Shown one piece after another: positions 12,643 to 25,232 of a DNA stretch of 64,000 bases (positions within the stretch are counted from its first letter, which is position 1; every line of letters starts with the position of its first letter). Location of the stretch: assembly GCA_030686995.1 (NCBI GenBank), contig CM060696.1:112092949-112156948 (forward strand). The letters run 5' to 3'. Position numbers and translations under genes: made by a program. Source of the stretch: Artemisia argyi (lineage: Eukaryota; Streptophyta; Magnoliopsida; Asterales; Asteraceae). The notes below the pieces were generated by a model. The model saw only the letters and a list, made by a program, of their open reading frames with translations, had not been told where the DNA came from and did no database searches.

Positions 12643-13107
12643 GTATCCTAAAAATATGAAACTTATAAATATGTTAAAACTTATTAATATAACCTATCTT
12701 AGCATATTTAATGAGTGACAAGTTCTACCGGGTTGCTTAAAGGCTGCTAAAACTGGAAACGCGTAATTCGTGTAAAACGCTGAACTAGAAAACGTAAAAT
12801 TCCAAAACTTTTGGAATTGTCGTAAAATGAGAGAAAATCATATTTCTATTGTTTATAGTGTTTTATGGACATATCGGGATGCTGAAATGACGTTTAAACC
12901 TAAAAGTAAATCTCGGACACGGTTTCGTGATTTTTGTAGAAATGATCCGACGAGTGTCAAACTCTCGGATTATCATTAAAATAGTTTAACTTACAAGAAT
13001 ATGAAATAAAAATTTCGGGAGTGAATAGTAAAAAGTGAATAGTAATAGTGAATAGTAAAATTTTTGGGAATAGAAATTGACCTGAAAATGCGAATTGTTA
13101 CACCTGC

Positions 13108-16042
13108 AAAAAGAAAAGATATAACTAACACAATCTCAATTAAATGCCACTAATTTGAGTACCTTGCTATGTCCATGGAAACTTCAAAGTTGTTATTGGC
13201 TTTAGTGTTCATTTCTTCTTTAAATAGACAAAGATCACCTTGCGATACTAAAAAATCAATTAAAATTTTAAAAAAAGTGAATAATATCCAGGTTTCTAAG
13301 TTCTGCGCACTAAAAAATCATTTCTTCTAAGAGTATGCGTAAAAAAATATTAGACTTGAAAGTAAATGATATTATGCTGAGACAAATAGACCTTTGGTAA
13401 ATATAATGTCATGATCATCATTAGATTAGTTTGAGTTACAACGCCCAGAAAATGAACCACAGTTGTTGGTAATTGAACATATTGCATTTTTTTATCGGTA
13501 AAAAAGCTCATCTCCAATCTTTTTAACTAAAATTACACCATAAAAAGCTCACCTGAAAGAAAAGTATAGTAACTGTTCAAGAAATAAATGCCTTCAAAAG
13601 AACCATCAGCCATGATGGAAAATGGCATGAACAACTTCACAAACTCACGCCTTTTCCAGGAGAGGTTGTTCATATATTAGTTACAATATAATCTAAAGTT
13701 AATACCACGGTACCAAATCACATAAATGGTTGTTTGTGGTTACTTCATCAATCTATGGTTACTTCAAGAAACTCGGTAAATACACAGGTGACTTCTAAGT
13801 GCTTCAACTAAAAATATCATAGACTCTTCCATATTATATTACTTGCACTATTTTCATCTAAGAAGGCCTAAACATATTTTGTGCATGAAAAATCCTTTAG
13901 TTGTTTATTGTCATGTCAGCAAATATTGTCTGGCATGTAACAAGCTTCAAGGGTAACTTTTGTTGGAGATTAGAAAGTCAATCAATTTATTCATGCAAAA
14001 TTGAGGATAAAAAATCATGGACTAGTTTGTGAAAAGAGTAGAAGTACATAGTCTATATAACTTATCTCAAAAAATTACCGTTGTGTTTATAGTTATATGG
14101 AAAGAAAAAGTGTTTGTGGGTCTATTCACTTTGACTTGTACTAAAAAATGTGTCGTAGGAAGAATGCAAGTTTTGAATAGGTTACTTGGTTGTTAAATAG
14201 ACATACCTCTAAGACAAATAGTGTTAGACCTCTTGTATGAGAGATAGCATGTACTTCTGGATTGTGTGTTTCATCGTCTTCCCACCCTTCAACCACTCTA
14301 GGAATATCTCCATCAGGTCATGGAACCTCACCCTCTAGCACACCACTTGTAACAATCGAAAGAAGATCCATCCGATTGTTAACCAAATGTGTTCTTTTAC
14401 ATTTCATATGCATAAGCAAATCCAAACACTTGACTGGTTAGGGAGCATGATCAATATAAAGGAGGTGTTTGGGTTAGCTTAGTTTTTGCGACTTATGATC
14501 TTATTGTTTATTTTTAGCAATTTACTTCAAGACTGAAATGTTGGGCCTTTCATAAAGGGTGTTTGGGACTACCTGTTTTAAGTATAGGTTGTAACATGCC
14601 AATTTGAAGTGCTAATTTTAGATTAAACAAAATGTGTTCTTTTACATTTTCTATAGCATAAGCAAATCAAAGGACTTGACTCGTTGTCCTTGTAAGCAAA
14701 AGCATAAGCAGAAAAAAAGATAACTACTTCAATAAGATTAGATAATATATTCTTAACATTTTGAAATAAAGACTTAAGGACGAAAAAGGAGAAGATTTGA
14801 TGTCTTATTGAATGCCTATGGTCGTATGGCTAACAAACATAAAAATGATATAACGTATAAGTGGATTCAAATTGATAAAACCATAATAAACTTACATTGC
14901 AGTTGGCTCTCATTTTTCACTTAATTATGAGGAAATGTTTTAATTACCCTACAATAATCTTTTCTTTGAGTCGCGTGTTTAGACAACACAAATCTGACCC
15001 GTGATCATCGACAAAAAGTATCACAGAAACTGATTGTTATAGAATTCGTTAGTACTCTTGGTCAATACCACTCCTGATCAATTTTTGAAATTATCACAGA
15101 AACTAATAGTTATAGAATTCATATGTCAAATATCTGCTGTAATTTCTAAAATCAGAATTTGGGTTCTACATTCAATACTGTTTTAATTACCCTACAATAA
15201 TATTTTCTGTGAGCCGCGTGTTTAGACAGCACAAATCTGACCCGTGATCATCGACATAAAGTATCACAAAAACTGATAGTTATAGAATTCGTTAGTGCTC
15301 CTGGTTAGAAAACAAAAATAGTCGATTCACCTGATTATTGAAGATCTGATCTTAATATAATCCCCCATATGGTATAAAATGCCTGCAAAAAGTGTCCAAA
15401 AAACAACAAATCAATCGAAGCACAAAAGTTCCTACATAAACCAAAACGTATAGAGAAACTGATTCGGTCACCTACAAAAGCCCTTAAAGTACCTTTTTCC
15501 TTACTTCATTTGGCTTATATAAGAAGCCAAAAAAGGTAGAAGATCATTTGGCTTATATACGTTCAAGTAATAACTTTGTAACCAAAATAAATTCTTTCCA
15601 AAATGTAGTCGTAGGGATGTTTAGGTTCACTTACTTATACTTTATGAAATTCGAAAAAGAAACAAAGGACTATAGTAGATAGGTATCAACTTAATTAAGT
15701 GTGATAAAGCAACATCCCGCTAACCTAATTTTTTCAGCTATTGAGCTTATCAAATGGCTTAGAAAAAAAAACATTTATTAAACATAATCGACACGCTATA
15801 TGATTCACTCAACATGAACCATTTACAGAAAAATGATAAAAAAATGGAATTAAAAACAAGAAAAATTATAGATACCAATTATAATAAGAGCTATATATAC
15901 AATCATAAAGGCAAAAACATCTACTTCCAAATCAGTTCCTCCCTTTCATAAGTACTGATAAAGTTTAAATACATCCTCACTTTTTCTTAAAATTTATACA
16001 TGAAATCAAAATGCAAAAGAAGCAAGCCCTGACACTCTATTC
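13108..16042 (-). other. Host scaffold between elements A and E, exon-like fragments only
   Basis: This is the continuation of the host sequence. On the minus strand there are open stretches next to plausible splice signals. About 14390-14215 reads NNRMDLLSIVTSGVLEGEVP, a stop, then [19 protein letters not shown]. About 13680-13555 reads WKRREFVKLFMPFSIMADGS and then FEGIYFLNSYYTFL. About 13255-13150 reads GDLCLFKEEMNTKANNNFEV. I do not recognise the family. An imperfect direct repeat of about 120 bp containing acaaatctgacccgtgatca lies at about 14940-15060 and 15180-15300. No intact gene is seen. Confidence 0.35.
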
Positions 16043-18432
16043 TGTAACAACCGTGGTTTTAGCAGGTCAGTTTGACTGATAGTCTTGACTCGGTTGACGT
16101 TTGTTTGGTGTGTTCTAGGTAATATAAGTGATATAGGTGAGTTTTAGCACTAAATTCCTGTGCGTAAATGGTTTTATTGTGATTTGGAAAGTTTGGAATT
16201 TGTGAAAATCTATTTTTGGAAACTTTGTTTTGAAAATGATTATTTTTCCGGTTGTCGTAAAAGTTAAGGTTTATCACGAAAGACGTTAGGTTTTGTTTTG
16301 GGAGTTTATAAAATATGAAAACTATGAGGTTTTAAGTGTAATAAATAAATTTAATAAAAAAAATAAAAAAAATAAATATAATTAAAGGGGGCGGCCGAAT
16401 ATATGGTTTTGGGGGAAAAAGGAAACCAAATTTGATACCAAATACAATTCCTAGCAATAAGGAATCCTAGTCCAACCCAACCAAGCCCAACCCCTACCCA
16501 TATAAGCTATACCAACGAACCCAAAGCCTATTTTCTGCAATTTGAGTCGAACACAAGGAGAAAAGAAGGAGAAAAAAAATTAGGGTTTATAGTTTTCAAG
16601 CAATAATCAAGAATCAAGATAAAATCCTAAAACCCTATGTTCATATAATTGATTAATTATTGGTATTCATGTAATATTAAGTATGATGGATCTAGGGTTT
16701 GTAAACTTATGTAAATTAATTAATTAAAACATGTTAGGATCATTGGTTGATGATAGTATGGTAATTGGTTAAGGTAATCGAGTGTAAAACACGTTAGATT
16801 ATATGTTAGGGTTTAGACAGAAAACTATGGCTGTAAAGATGTGAGTGTAAATAACAGATGGTGAATAGTTAGGTCATTAATTTTAGGTCTAAATTGAAGT
16901 TTAATGAAAGAGCTTTCCAAAAAGTCCAGCCACGATTGATTTCAAGGTCTGAAAGTTGGTCTTTTGATTTTTCTTTGTTAAGGTGTCAAAGCTGTCAAAC
17001 CGGGACAGAATTTGGGTAAAAGTTTGAGGGTGAGATGTGGTTGTAAAAATGGTATTTTGACTAGCCCTTCTGGAATAGTTAAGTATTAGGTTATATTAGA
17101 CTACCACGAAAAGGATTCGCGATAAAAACTTGTGAAAGTATTTTATGTTAATTAAAACTTTTTGGTGTGCGTTCAGATCCGAATTTGAGTAGTTGACAAG
17201 TTTGATTTTCTTTTGAGTACTTATGGGTGTTATTGGTCCATGGCCTTCTGGGATTAGCTTTTATGCTTATGAGAGACCATGTTAAATTTTTGGTGTGAGT
17301 TGCTGAGCTTTATTTGTCGTGATTTCATGTGAGCGAATGTACCCAAAAATTATGCATTTTCTGATTTTAAAAGTGCAAGGGATTTAGTCAGTGTTAGGTT
17401 ATGGTGGTGGTTAGTATGGTGTCTAGGAGATCCATGGTGGATCATACGAGTCTTAGACATCCATCATATGAGTATTACATGGGTTGTAGCTTTTAGCTTG
17501 ACCTTGTGTAATGTGGATTATTTTTGTGTGTTATAGATTGTGATTTATTTTGTGGAAGCTGCAAGGTCTGAGGTGAGTTCATAGTCCCATATTTTTACCT
17601 TGTTTTAAACTTGGGATAGGAATGATGCTTGTCTTAAATGATTTGAATTATTGTGATTAAGTATATGTGTGTTAAAGAGTTTTAATGTTATCGTATTTAT
17701 GCTATATGTGAACGGTAATGATATGATGTGTGATTCTGTGTGGTCCAATTGGAAGGGTGCTTACCCTGTTGCTCGTGCATACGACCTAATTGGAGAGTAG
17801 CAGCCCTACTCACTTTTATTCTGTGTGGTCCGATCGGAGGGTATTAATTTACCTATTTTTTTAGAGCGGGGGTCACGTTCCCGCCCCGGTATGTTGTGAA
17901 TTTGGATTGGTGGGCACGTTCCGCCCGATGGTTGCCTTATGTGTGATGTTGCCTTGTGATACATGTAGCTTATATGATAACTATAATTATTTGTCCAGCT
18001 ATATTTTATAATCACAGTGATTTTGGTTGCCTAGTGTGTTGAGTCTTAAACCTCTGAATCTCACCAACATTATGTTGACGTTTTAAGCATCATTTTTAGG
18101 TGAGCTTTCTAAGGATAAGATAGAAGGATGTGATTAGACGAGACCCTAGTTGCATTGAAAGTGGTTTATCATCTTTGTTTGGATCTTATGTAATGTTTTG
18201 GATTTTGACGAGACCCTAGTTGCTTTGAAAGTGGTTTATCATCTTTGTTTGGATCTTATGTAATGTTTTGGATTTTGTTTTGGTTATTTTATTTTGAGGT
18301 ATTGTTACAACACTTTGTGTTTGTACTTTGCTCTATTTTTGTGCATGTAGTTGTTTTCTATATAGACATCAGGTGTTGTGATGATATCCATGAAGTTACA
18401 TTCTCGCGTTTCCGCCTTGGCGAGGTGTGACA
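16043..18432 (+). repeat. Element E 5' LTR
   Basis: The LTR pairs with 22776-25227. It carries an extra tandem copy of a 70-bp block (18137-18206 repeated at 18207-18276) and lacks about 140 bp that are present near 22926-23067 in the other LTR. A short hairpin-capable sequence of cgag/ctcg type lies just before its end, as in the 3' LTR. Confidence 0.9.
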
Positions 18433-18435
18433 GAT

Positions 18436-18447
18436 TGGTATCAGAGC
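18436..18447 (+). other. Element E primer-binding site (initiator Met-tRNA)
   Basis: TGGTATCAGAGC lies three bases after the LTR end, an exact match to the common plant initiator-Met primer site. Confidence 0.9.
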
Positions 18448-20880
18448 CTTGGTTATAGAGAATTAGGTGGTTGAACCTCGACTATATCTTAGGAGTCCCT
18501 TATATAGTTTCATTTAGGATTTATGTGTAAGTATGGCATTTTCTATGTCTATTTTCCTATATTTATTAGATGTTTTATTGAGTTTCGGACATACCCTATA
18601 CGTAGTATTGTATATATCGACTTTAGTATATCGTCTTCCGCGCGTAAGATGCTTTGTTGGACTACCGTTGTCGCTATCGGATGTGAGAGAAGTGGTAGGA
18701 TGAAGTGGACAAACCGCAGAATCCGAGTTCCCGATAGCATATGTCCATGTTCGGACAAAGAGAGGACATTTATGGAAAACGTTGGTGGAGCAGAAGTGGA
18801 GAGGTTTGGAACCACGGTGACTTCTGGAGATGGAGCCATTACCAAATACCCTTGGTAGTGTCCTCACTTCATATATGAAGGAGAGGTGGTTTAGTCTAAA
18901 CCTCGTGATTTGTATGCAATTGTGAATCATACGGAATTGGAAGAAAGAAATAGAGATGGTTTTGCATGTTGTCGACTACCTCAACATGTAGGAAACAGGA
19001 ATGGGTGGTTGAGTAAAGAAGAAGGGAGTTAGGATGGAATGGTGTGGATTCGGATCTAGAGTCCACAACGAATAGTAAGTTGAATTGACCTGAGTGGGGA
19101 AATAAGTGCGAGAGTGGAGTTTGAGCCATTTATGCGACGTCTTTTGTTTTGTGTAATGTTTTGGAATTCGTATATTGTCTTTTGCCGTCTGGAGCCATGT
19201 TGGAGCATGATTACTCTTGAATATTGAATCGACCTTATCCAAGTGATTTTGATTATAGAGTTTACATGATCATTGGAATTGTTCCACGTGAGATGATTGT
19301 TTACGACGTCTTTTGTTTTGTTTGCGTGATTGTTTGCATGATGTGTTGTCATAGGAGGGAGTACACTTGTGAAAGGGGGCATAGATAATTATGGTGGCCA
19401 ACATAATTATACATGCGTCACAACACAAGTGGACTTGCAAGTATGATAGCATGGATTGCATGGTGTATTAGGTGCTATGTGGTATATGTTCGTTATCATT
19501 GAGATATGTGGTTTTGGAAGTAAATATGCGTGTGGAATAGGCTTATAACTATGGTCGCGAACATAATTATAAGGGTATCACACACGTGGACTTGTGACCA
19601 TTATTGCATTGATTGATGTTTGTTGTTATATGTTGTGGTAGATGGTATGTGATATCATGTTGGTGATGGCTGTATGGTCAGAGAAGTATTCTCTTAACCG
19701 TTTGGGCAGTCGTTATATGTTGGGGTGTGTAGGTGGTAAGATTCCATCCTACCTATCATATGATTGATACCTCAAATATCTGTTGGGATTAATATTGTGG
19801 TATTTAAGTTGATTCGTTTGCTAGACGCTTCGTTTGCATACCTAATTCTTTGGTTGGCATTCCTATTCGTACCATGATGGTACAGATGCCATATTCTTTC
19901 TATTCAACGTCGTGATAGGTGTTGGGAAATTGAATTCGTTTTGTTGGATACTGGTTCGTTTCTTTGGTTATTCCTTGCATTCATTCCGTAAATGAATATT
20001 ATATTGTTCTTCGAGTATTGTTGGTTTGTGACGAGTTGGTGTGGATATTTGATCCCTCATTTACACACACCAATTGAATTTTCGTGACATGTTTTGTGAC
20101 CTGTTAGTATCGGTGGTTTTCTATGATTTTGGTTTGATCGTTGTACGAATGAGTCTGTAAGTTTATCGTTTGGTTTGCAATGTATTTGCGTGAGTGTTCC
20201 CTGGTATGAGATTCGTTTGATGATTATTTTGATTATGTGATTCTTCTGTGTTTTTCGCATCCAATAAAAGGGTTGTGTTAAAGTCCTTATGGTATTTTAA
20301 AATTAGTTTTGGGTATTTCAAGGTCATTTGTTGGAAACTATTATTTTTATGGTGAAAGGAAGTGTGGAAAAAAAATAGTTATGTTGATGTCTTACATAAA
20401 ATGGTTTATATCATTTTATAAAAAAAATGTATAAGTTTAAGATATGTCTTGTGAAAAAAAAGGTGTTCATTTGTCTTTGGGAAGGTTGAGTACGGGAGTA
20501 AGAACTGTCTATGGTTCTCATTTACCAAACGTGTTATGTATTTGGTTCATCGAATGTTTCTTTTGTTGAAGTACGCTTGTGGATGTTTTATGGGTATGTG
20601 TATCTTATATTTTCTTTGTATGGGTTTTCATGTACATTTTATCCGTGTCTACTTTTATTGGGGAAAAATTTCTCACTGTGTTTTTCTAGCTTCGATTTTG
20701 ATGTTCGTTACTTCGCTAGTCGGTAATTCGTACCCCTTTAGAGTTCGTTGATATACGTTTTAGTTCGACTGGTTTCATGGTTCGCGTCGTTTACTTAGGA
20801 TAGATGGTCGTTTAGATTATCAATTTGTTCGTTCTTGAAGAAGAGGATGTTGCCAAGTGTCCAAGTGAGAAGTTCAGCTT
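18448..20880 (+). other. Element E interior where gag and early pol would lie, unrecognisable
   Basis: About 2.4 kb with only short open frames, the longest 138 codons on the minus strand at 18514-18930 with overlapping frames on the other strand. None shows a gag zinc knuckle, an aspartic protease motif or a YVDD-type reverse-transcriptase motif. Phrases such as acataattata...cacaagtggacttg recur near 19390-19440 and 19560-19600. I take the stretch as an eroded or replaced gag-pol region. Confidence 0.5.
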
Positions 20881-21170
20881 CAAGATGTACGTTCTTCAGG
20901 CATCGCGGAGGTAGAAGAACCATATGAGGAACTATGTGATACGTGACTTAGAGTTGGGGAGTAGAACTTGGAGATGATATTTATATGGAGCAGAAAGTGT
21001 TATCTACACAGATCATAAGAATCTTTAGCATATATTTGACAAGAGGCTAATATATGTTGAAGGGAAGTTGGGTGTGGAATTTCTCAGTGACTGCGATTGT
21101 CTGATTCGCCATTGTCAAGGAAGGGCGGACATCGTGGTAAGAGCGTTGAGCGGGAGTGAACGAGTGAAAC
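20881..21170 (+). pseudogene. Element E RNase H remnant
   Basis: Across frames the DNA encodes pieces such as YLYGAESVIYTDHKNL, FLSDCDCLIRHCQGRADIVV and RALSGSERVKL. This is the order seen at the end of the gypsy RNase H domain: a YTDHKSL-type block, then a YHPGKANVVADALSR-type block. Stops and indels break every frame, so it is non-functional. Confidence 0.75.
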
Positions 21171-21239
21171 TTAGATGTTTGTCAGCAATGATTATGATAA
21201 TTCAGTTTGGAGTTAAGAGGATGATACTGACAGCCTAGA

Positions 21240-22072
21240 GAGAGAGGTTCAAGGATGAGAACATGTAAGAAGAATGATTACTTGGTTTAGACCAGTAAAT
21301 GGAAAGGAATGAAAATGGAGGAATGTACTTTGCGGACCAGCTATTGGTTTCATTGAGAGGAAACGTAAGGACATCAGTCATGCGAGGTATTTGATACATC
21401 CGAGAATGGATAAGACGTATTATTACCTTAGCAAGAGATGTATGGAGGAGTTGGTGAGACTTTTCGCTCGGTGAGTTGGTTAAGAACCTTGAGGTGTCAC
21501 GTTGATCATCAAGAAACATGATGAAATACTTACTTCGCGATAGTGGTAAACGTGTTATAGAGTCTTGAGAACGTGTTGGTAGATGAGTACGACTTATCAT
21601 TCTCTAATGAGTGAACTAAGTGAGCGTACAAATCAGGCGTTGGATGGTGAGCTGAAAGCAGGGGTGTGTTTGATTTTGGAGGATGCCGGGGTATACATTT
21701 ACCCTTAGCCGAGGTCTCCTAATTCAACAATTATCATTCTAGTATTGAGTATGCGTCGTGTGAAAGCGGTATGGAAGGTAATGTAGGTCACCTGTTCTGT
21801 GGGCAAGGGTTGGAACAAGCCAACAAATTGGTCCTGAATTGGTACAAGAGACTACGGATATGGTCTTTCTGATTAAGGAAAGACTCAAGGTAGCAAGAGA
21901 TCGCCAAAAGAGTTATGCGGGTTATTGCTGTAAGCCCTTAGAGTTTGGTGTTGGTGATATTGTGAGGTTAAGAGTATCTCCTTGGAAGGGTGTTGTGCGT
22001 TTCGGTAAGAAAGGCAAGCTAGCACCGAGATACGTAGGACCATTTGGGATTTACAGAAAGGATTGGATTTGA
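21240..22072 (+). pseudogene. Element E integrase remnant
   Basis: Pieces in changing frames follow gypsy integrase from its N-terminal zinc finger (ENGGMYFADQLL, then ARYLIHPRMDKTYYYLSKRC) through a core fragment (SERTNQALDGELKA, then CRSPVLWARVG) to the C-terminal fold. The open frame at 21839-22072 (77 codons) holds IKERLKVARDRQKSYA, FGVGDIVRLRVSPWKGVVRF and GKLAPRYVGPF, hallmark phrases of plant chromovirus integrase. The catalytic D-D-E region is too degraded to trace. Confidence 0.85.
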
Positions 22073-22109
22073 GACATATCGGTTGAATTTGCCTGAAGAG
22101 TGAAGTAGA

Positions 22110-22397
22110 GTGCATGATAAGTTTCACGTATCTAATAAAAAGAAGTGGTTGGCAGATGCTAGTCTGCATGTGCCATTAGATGAATGTAAGGTTGACAAGA
22201 CTCTTCGTTTTGTCGAGAAACCTGTTGAGATTATGGATCGAGATGTTAAGGGTTTGAAGTGTGGTGAGATAGCGTTGGTAAAGGTATGGTGGGATTATAA
22301 GCATGGTCCTGAGTTTACTTGGGAACGTAAGGATCCGATGAAATTTAAGTACCCAAATTTGTTTGCTGATGTGGTTGGTGAAGTAGATCGTTTGTAG
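22110..22397 (+). pseudogene. Element E integrase tail with chromodomain
   Basis: This 95-codon frame starts MHDKFHVSNKKKWLADA, continues FVEKPVEIMDRDVKGL and has KVWWDYKHGPEFTWERKD. The last block matches the chromodomain at the end of plant chromovirus integrases, where a family phrase like VRWNSRRGPEFTWE is typical; such modules are thought to steer insertion to particular chromatin. It is out of frame with the preceding integrase piece and stops at its normal place just before the 3' LTR leader. Confidence 0.85.
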
Positions 22398-22775
22398 TTA
22401 GATTTTAGATCGTGGAAGTTAGATGCAGGGTATTCATAAACGTTTATTATGGGTATCTGTTATTTGTGAGTGCGTCTTGTGGTTATCATTTGGCTTTTAA
22501 TTTGGTTTGGGGGTATCGTACCTACCTGTGAGAAGTCGTTTTGATCATTGGTGTTATTGATCGGGGAGTGTATCTATTTGCGTGTATCGTTGGAGTGACG
22601 AAATGTTTTTCTATCGTGTGAATTCGGGTATTTAGTCGGTTCACATTTTTGCGATTCTTTCTCTGTGATTTTATGGAGTGGTATTTTCCCGCTTAAATAC
22701 CCATAAATTTTCTTTTGCTGATGCTTTTGGTGAGACAAGTAGTTGAAATCTCGGGACACGATTTCCCTAAGTGGG
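22398..22775 (+). other. Element E untranslated tail and polypurine tract
   Basis: Non-coding sequence lies between the polyprotein end and the 3' LTR. It ends in ctaagtggggg at about 22767-22777, a purine run overlapping the LTR edge that probably served as the plus-strand primer. Confidence 0.5.
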
Positions 22776-25227
22776 GGTAACAACCGTGGTTTTAGCAGGC
22801 CAGTTTGACTGATAGTCTTGACTCGGTTGACGTTTGTTTGGTGTGTTCTAGGTAATATAAGTGATATAGGTGAGTTTTAGCACTAAATCCCTTTGCGTAA
22901 ATGGTTTTATTGTGATTTGGAAAGTTTATTTTGATCGCCTTTGTGGTGTAGAAATGACTTGTGTAGTTTTGGTGTTTTTGTGTTTTTGCGTAACGAGTCT
23001 TCGTTCAAGTATTTGAGCGTTAGCAAGTTACGAGGAGTTTGTTTTTATGTGTTATGCTTATAAAAGAGTGTGAAAATCTATTTTTGGAAACTTTGTTTTG
23101 AAAATGATTATTTTTCCGGTTGTCGTAAAAGTTAAGGTTTATCATGAAAGACGTTAGGTTTTGTTTTGGGAGTTTATAAAATATGAAAACTATGAGGTTT
23201 TAAGTGTAATAAATAAATTTAATAAAAAAAATAAAAAAATAAATATAATTAAAGGGGGCGGCCGAATATATGGTTTTGGGGGAAAAAGGAAACCAAATTT
23301 GATACCAAATACAATTCCTAGCAATAAGGAATCCTAGTCCAACCCAACCAAGCCCAACCCCTACCCATATAAGCTATACCAACGACCCGAAAGCCTATTT
23401 TCTGCAATTTGAGTTGAACACAAGGAGAGAAGAAGGAAAAAAAATTAGGGTTTATAGTTTTCAAGCAATAATCAAGAATCAAGGTAAAATCCTAAAAGCC
23501 TATGTTCATATAATTGACTAATTATTGGTATTCATGTAACATTAAGTATGATGGATCTAGAGTTTGTAAACTTCTGTAAATTAATTAATTAAAACATGTT
23601 AGGATCATTGGTTGATGATAGTATGGTAATTGGTTAAGGGAATTGAGTGTAAAACACGTTAGATTATATGTTAGGGTTTGGACAGAAAACTATGGCTGTA
23701 AAGATGCGAGTGTAAATAATAGATGGTGAAGTGTTAGGTCACGAATTTTAGGTCTAAATTGAAGTTTAATGAAAGAGCTTTCCAAAAAGTCCAGCCACGA
23801 TTGATTTCAAGGTCTGAAAGTTGGTCTTTTGATTTTTCTTTGTTAAGGTGTCAAAGCTGTCAAACCATGACAGAATTTGGGTAAAAGTTTGAGGGTGATA
23901 TGTGGTTGTAAAAGTGGTATTTTGACTAGCCCTTTTGGAATAGTTAAGTATTAGGTTATATTAGACTACCACGAAAAGGATTCACGATAAAAACTTGTGG
24001 AAGTATTTTATGTTAATTAAAACTTTTTGGTGTGCGTTCATATCCGAATTTGAGTAGTTGACAAGTTTGATTTTCTTTTGAGTACTTATGGGTGTTATTG
24101 GTCCATGGCCTTCTGGGATTAGCTTGTATGCTTATGAGAGACCATGGCAAAATTTTTGGTGTGAGTTGTTGAGCTTTATTTGTCGTGATTTCATGTGAGC
24201 GAATGTACCCAAAAATTCTGCGTTTTCTGATTTTAAAAGTGCAAGGGATTTAGTGAGTGTTAGGTTATGGTGGTGGTTAGTATGGTGTCTAGGAGATCCA
24301 TGGTGGATCATATGAGTCTTAGACATCCATCATATGAGTATTACATGGGTTGTAGCTTTTAGCTTGACCTTGTGTAATGTGGATTATTTTTGTGTGTTAT
24401 AGATTGTGATTTGTTTTGTGGAAGCTGCAAGGTCTGAGGTGAGTTCATAGTCCCATATTTTTACCTTGTTTTAAACTTGGGATGGGAATGATGCTTGTCT
24501 TAAATGATTTGAATTATTGTGATTAAGTATATGTGTGTTAAAGAGTTTTAATGTTATCGTATTTATGCTATATGTGAACGGTAATGATATGATGTGTGAT
24601 TCTGTGTGGTCCAATTGGGAGGGTGCTTACCCTGTTGCTCGTGCATACGACCTAATTGGAGAGTAGCAGCCCTACTCACTTTTACTCTGTGTGGTCCGAT
24701 CGGAGGGTATTAATTTACCCATTTTTTTGAGCGGGGGTCACGGTCCGACCCCGGTATGTTGTGAATTTGGATCGGTGGGCACGTTCCGCCCGATGGTTGC
24801 CTTATGTGTGATTTTGCCTTGTGATATATGTAGCTTATATGATAACTATAATTATTTGTCCAGCTATATTTTATAATCACATTGATTTTGGTTGCCTAGT
24901 GTGTTGAGTCTTAAACCTATGAATCTCACCAACATTATGTTGACGTTTTAAGCATCATTTTCAGGTGAGCTTTCTAAGGATAAGATAGAAGGATGTGATT
25001 AGACGAGACCCTAGTTGCATTGAAAGTGGTTTATCATCTTTGTTTGGATCTTATGTAATGTTTTGGATTTTGTTTTATTTATTTTATTTTGGGGTATTGT
25101 TACAACACTTTGTGTTTGTACTTTGCTCTATTTTTGTGCATGTAGTTGTTCTCTATATAGACATCAGGTGTTGTGATGATATCCATGAAGTTACACTCTC
25201 GCCTTTCCGCCTTGGCGAGGTGTGACA
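22776..25227 (+). repeat. Element E 3' LTR
   Basis: The copy of 16043-18432 starts GGTAACAACC where the 5' copy has TGTAACAACC, so its first base is changed. It contains a block of about 140 bp (about 22926-23067) absent from the 5' LTR and only one copy of the 70-bp block. It ends with a hairpin-capable ctcgcc...ggcgag just before the terminal TGTGACA. Confidence 0.88.
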
Positions 25228-25232
25228 TATTC

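Larger units (their letters stand above)
1593..13102 (-). mobile_element. LTR retrotransposon A, non-autonomous, chromovirus-like, with nested insertions
   Basis: Two copies of a sequence of about 3.1 kb (1593-4721, and 7093-13102 once its insertions are removed) begin TGTAACACCC and end TTGTTACA on the plus strand. They are flanked by the 5-bp target duplication cctgc (1588-1592 and 13103-13107). A primer-binding site for initiator Met-tRNA on the minus strand (7078-7089) and a purine tract (4722-4738 complement) show that the element reads right to left. The 2.37-kb interior (4722-7092) has no recognisable gag, protease, reverse transcriptase or integrase. The sequence after the PBS (gattggtaccagagcc, then tatagagaa) resembles that of element E, so A is probably a non-autonomous relative that depends on proteins from such elements. 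Confidence 0.9.
7093..13102 (-). repeat. Element A 5' LTR, enlarged by two nested insertions
   Basis: The LTR matches 1593-4721 throughout but is interrupted by the foldback element at 8290-9749 and the solo LTR at 11250-12642. Removing both, and one copy of each target duplication, leaves 3143 bp against 3129 bp for the partner LTR. The 3' LTR shows the empty site for both insertions, so all four junctions can be placed to the base. Confidence 0.9.
16043..25227 (+). mobile_element. Ty3/gypsy chromovirus E (Tekay-like), decayed
   Basis: LTRs at 16043-18432 and 22776-25227 start (T/G)GTAACAACCG and end GAGGTGTGACA, inside the 5-bp duplication tattc (16038-16042 and 25228-25232). The PBS is at 18436-18447 and a G-rich tract precedes the 3' LTR. 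The interior keeps, in gypsy order, scraps of RNase H, the integrase zinc finger and core, the integrase C-terminus and a chromodomain, all broken by stops and frameshifts. LTRs of about 2.4 kb plus a C-terminal chromodomain fit the Tekay/Del group of chromoviruses. No part can be translated as a working polyprotein. Confidence 0.9.

Noticed and set aside
18514..18930. 138-codon minus-strand frame and overlapping frames in element E
   Set aside because: It has no domain match, both strands are open at once, and it sits in a decayed interior where gag should read on the plus strand.
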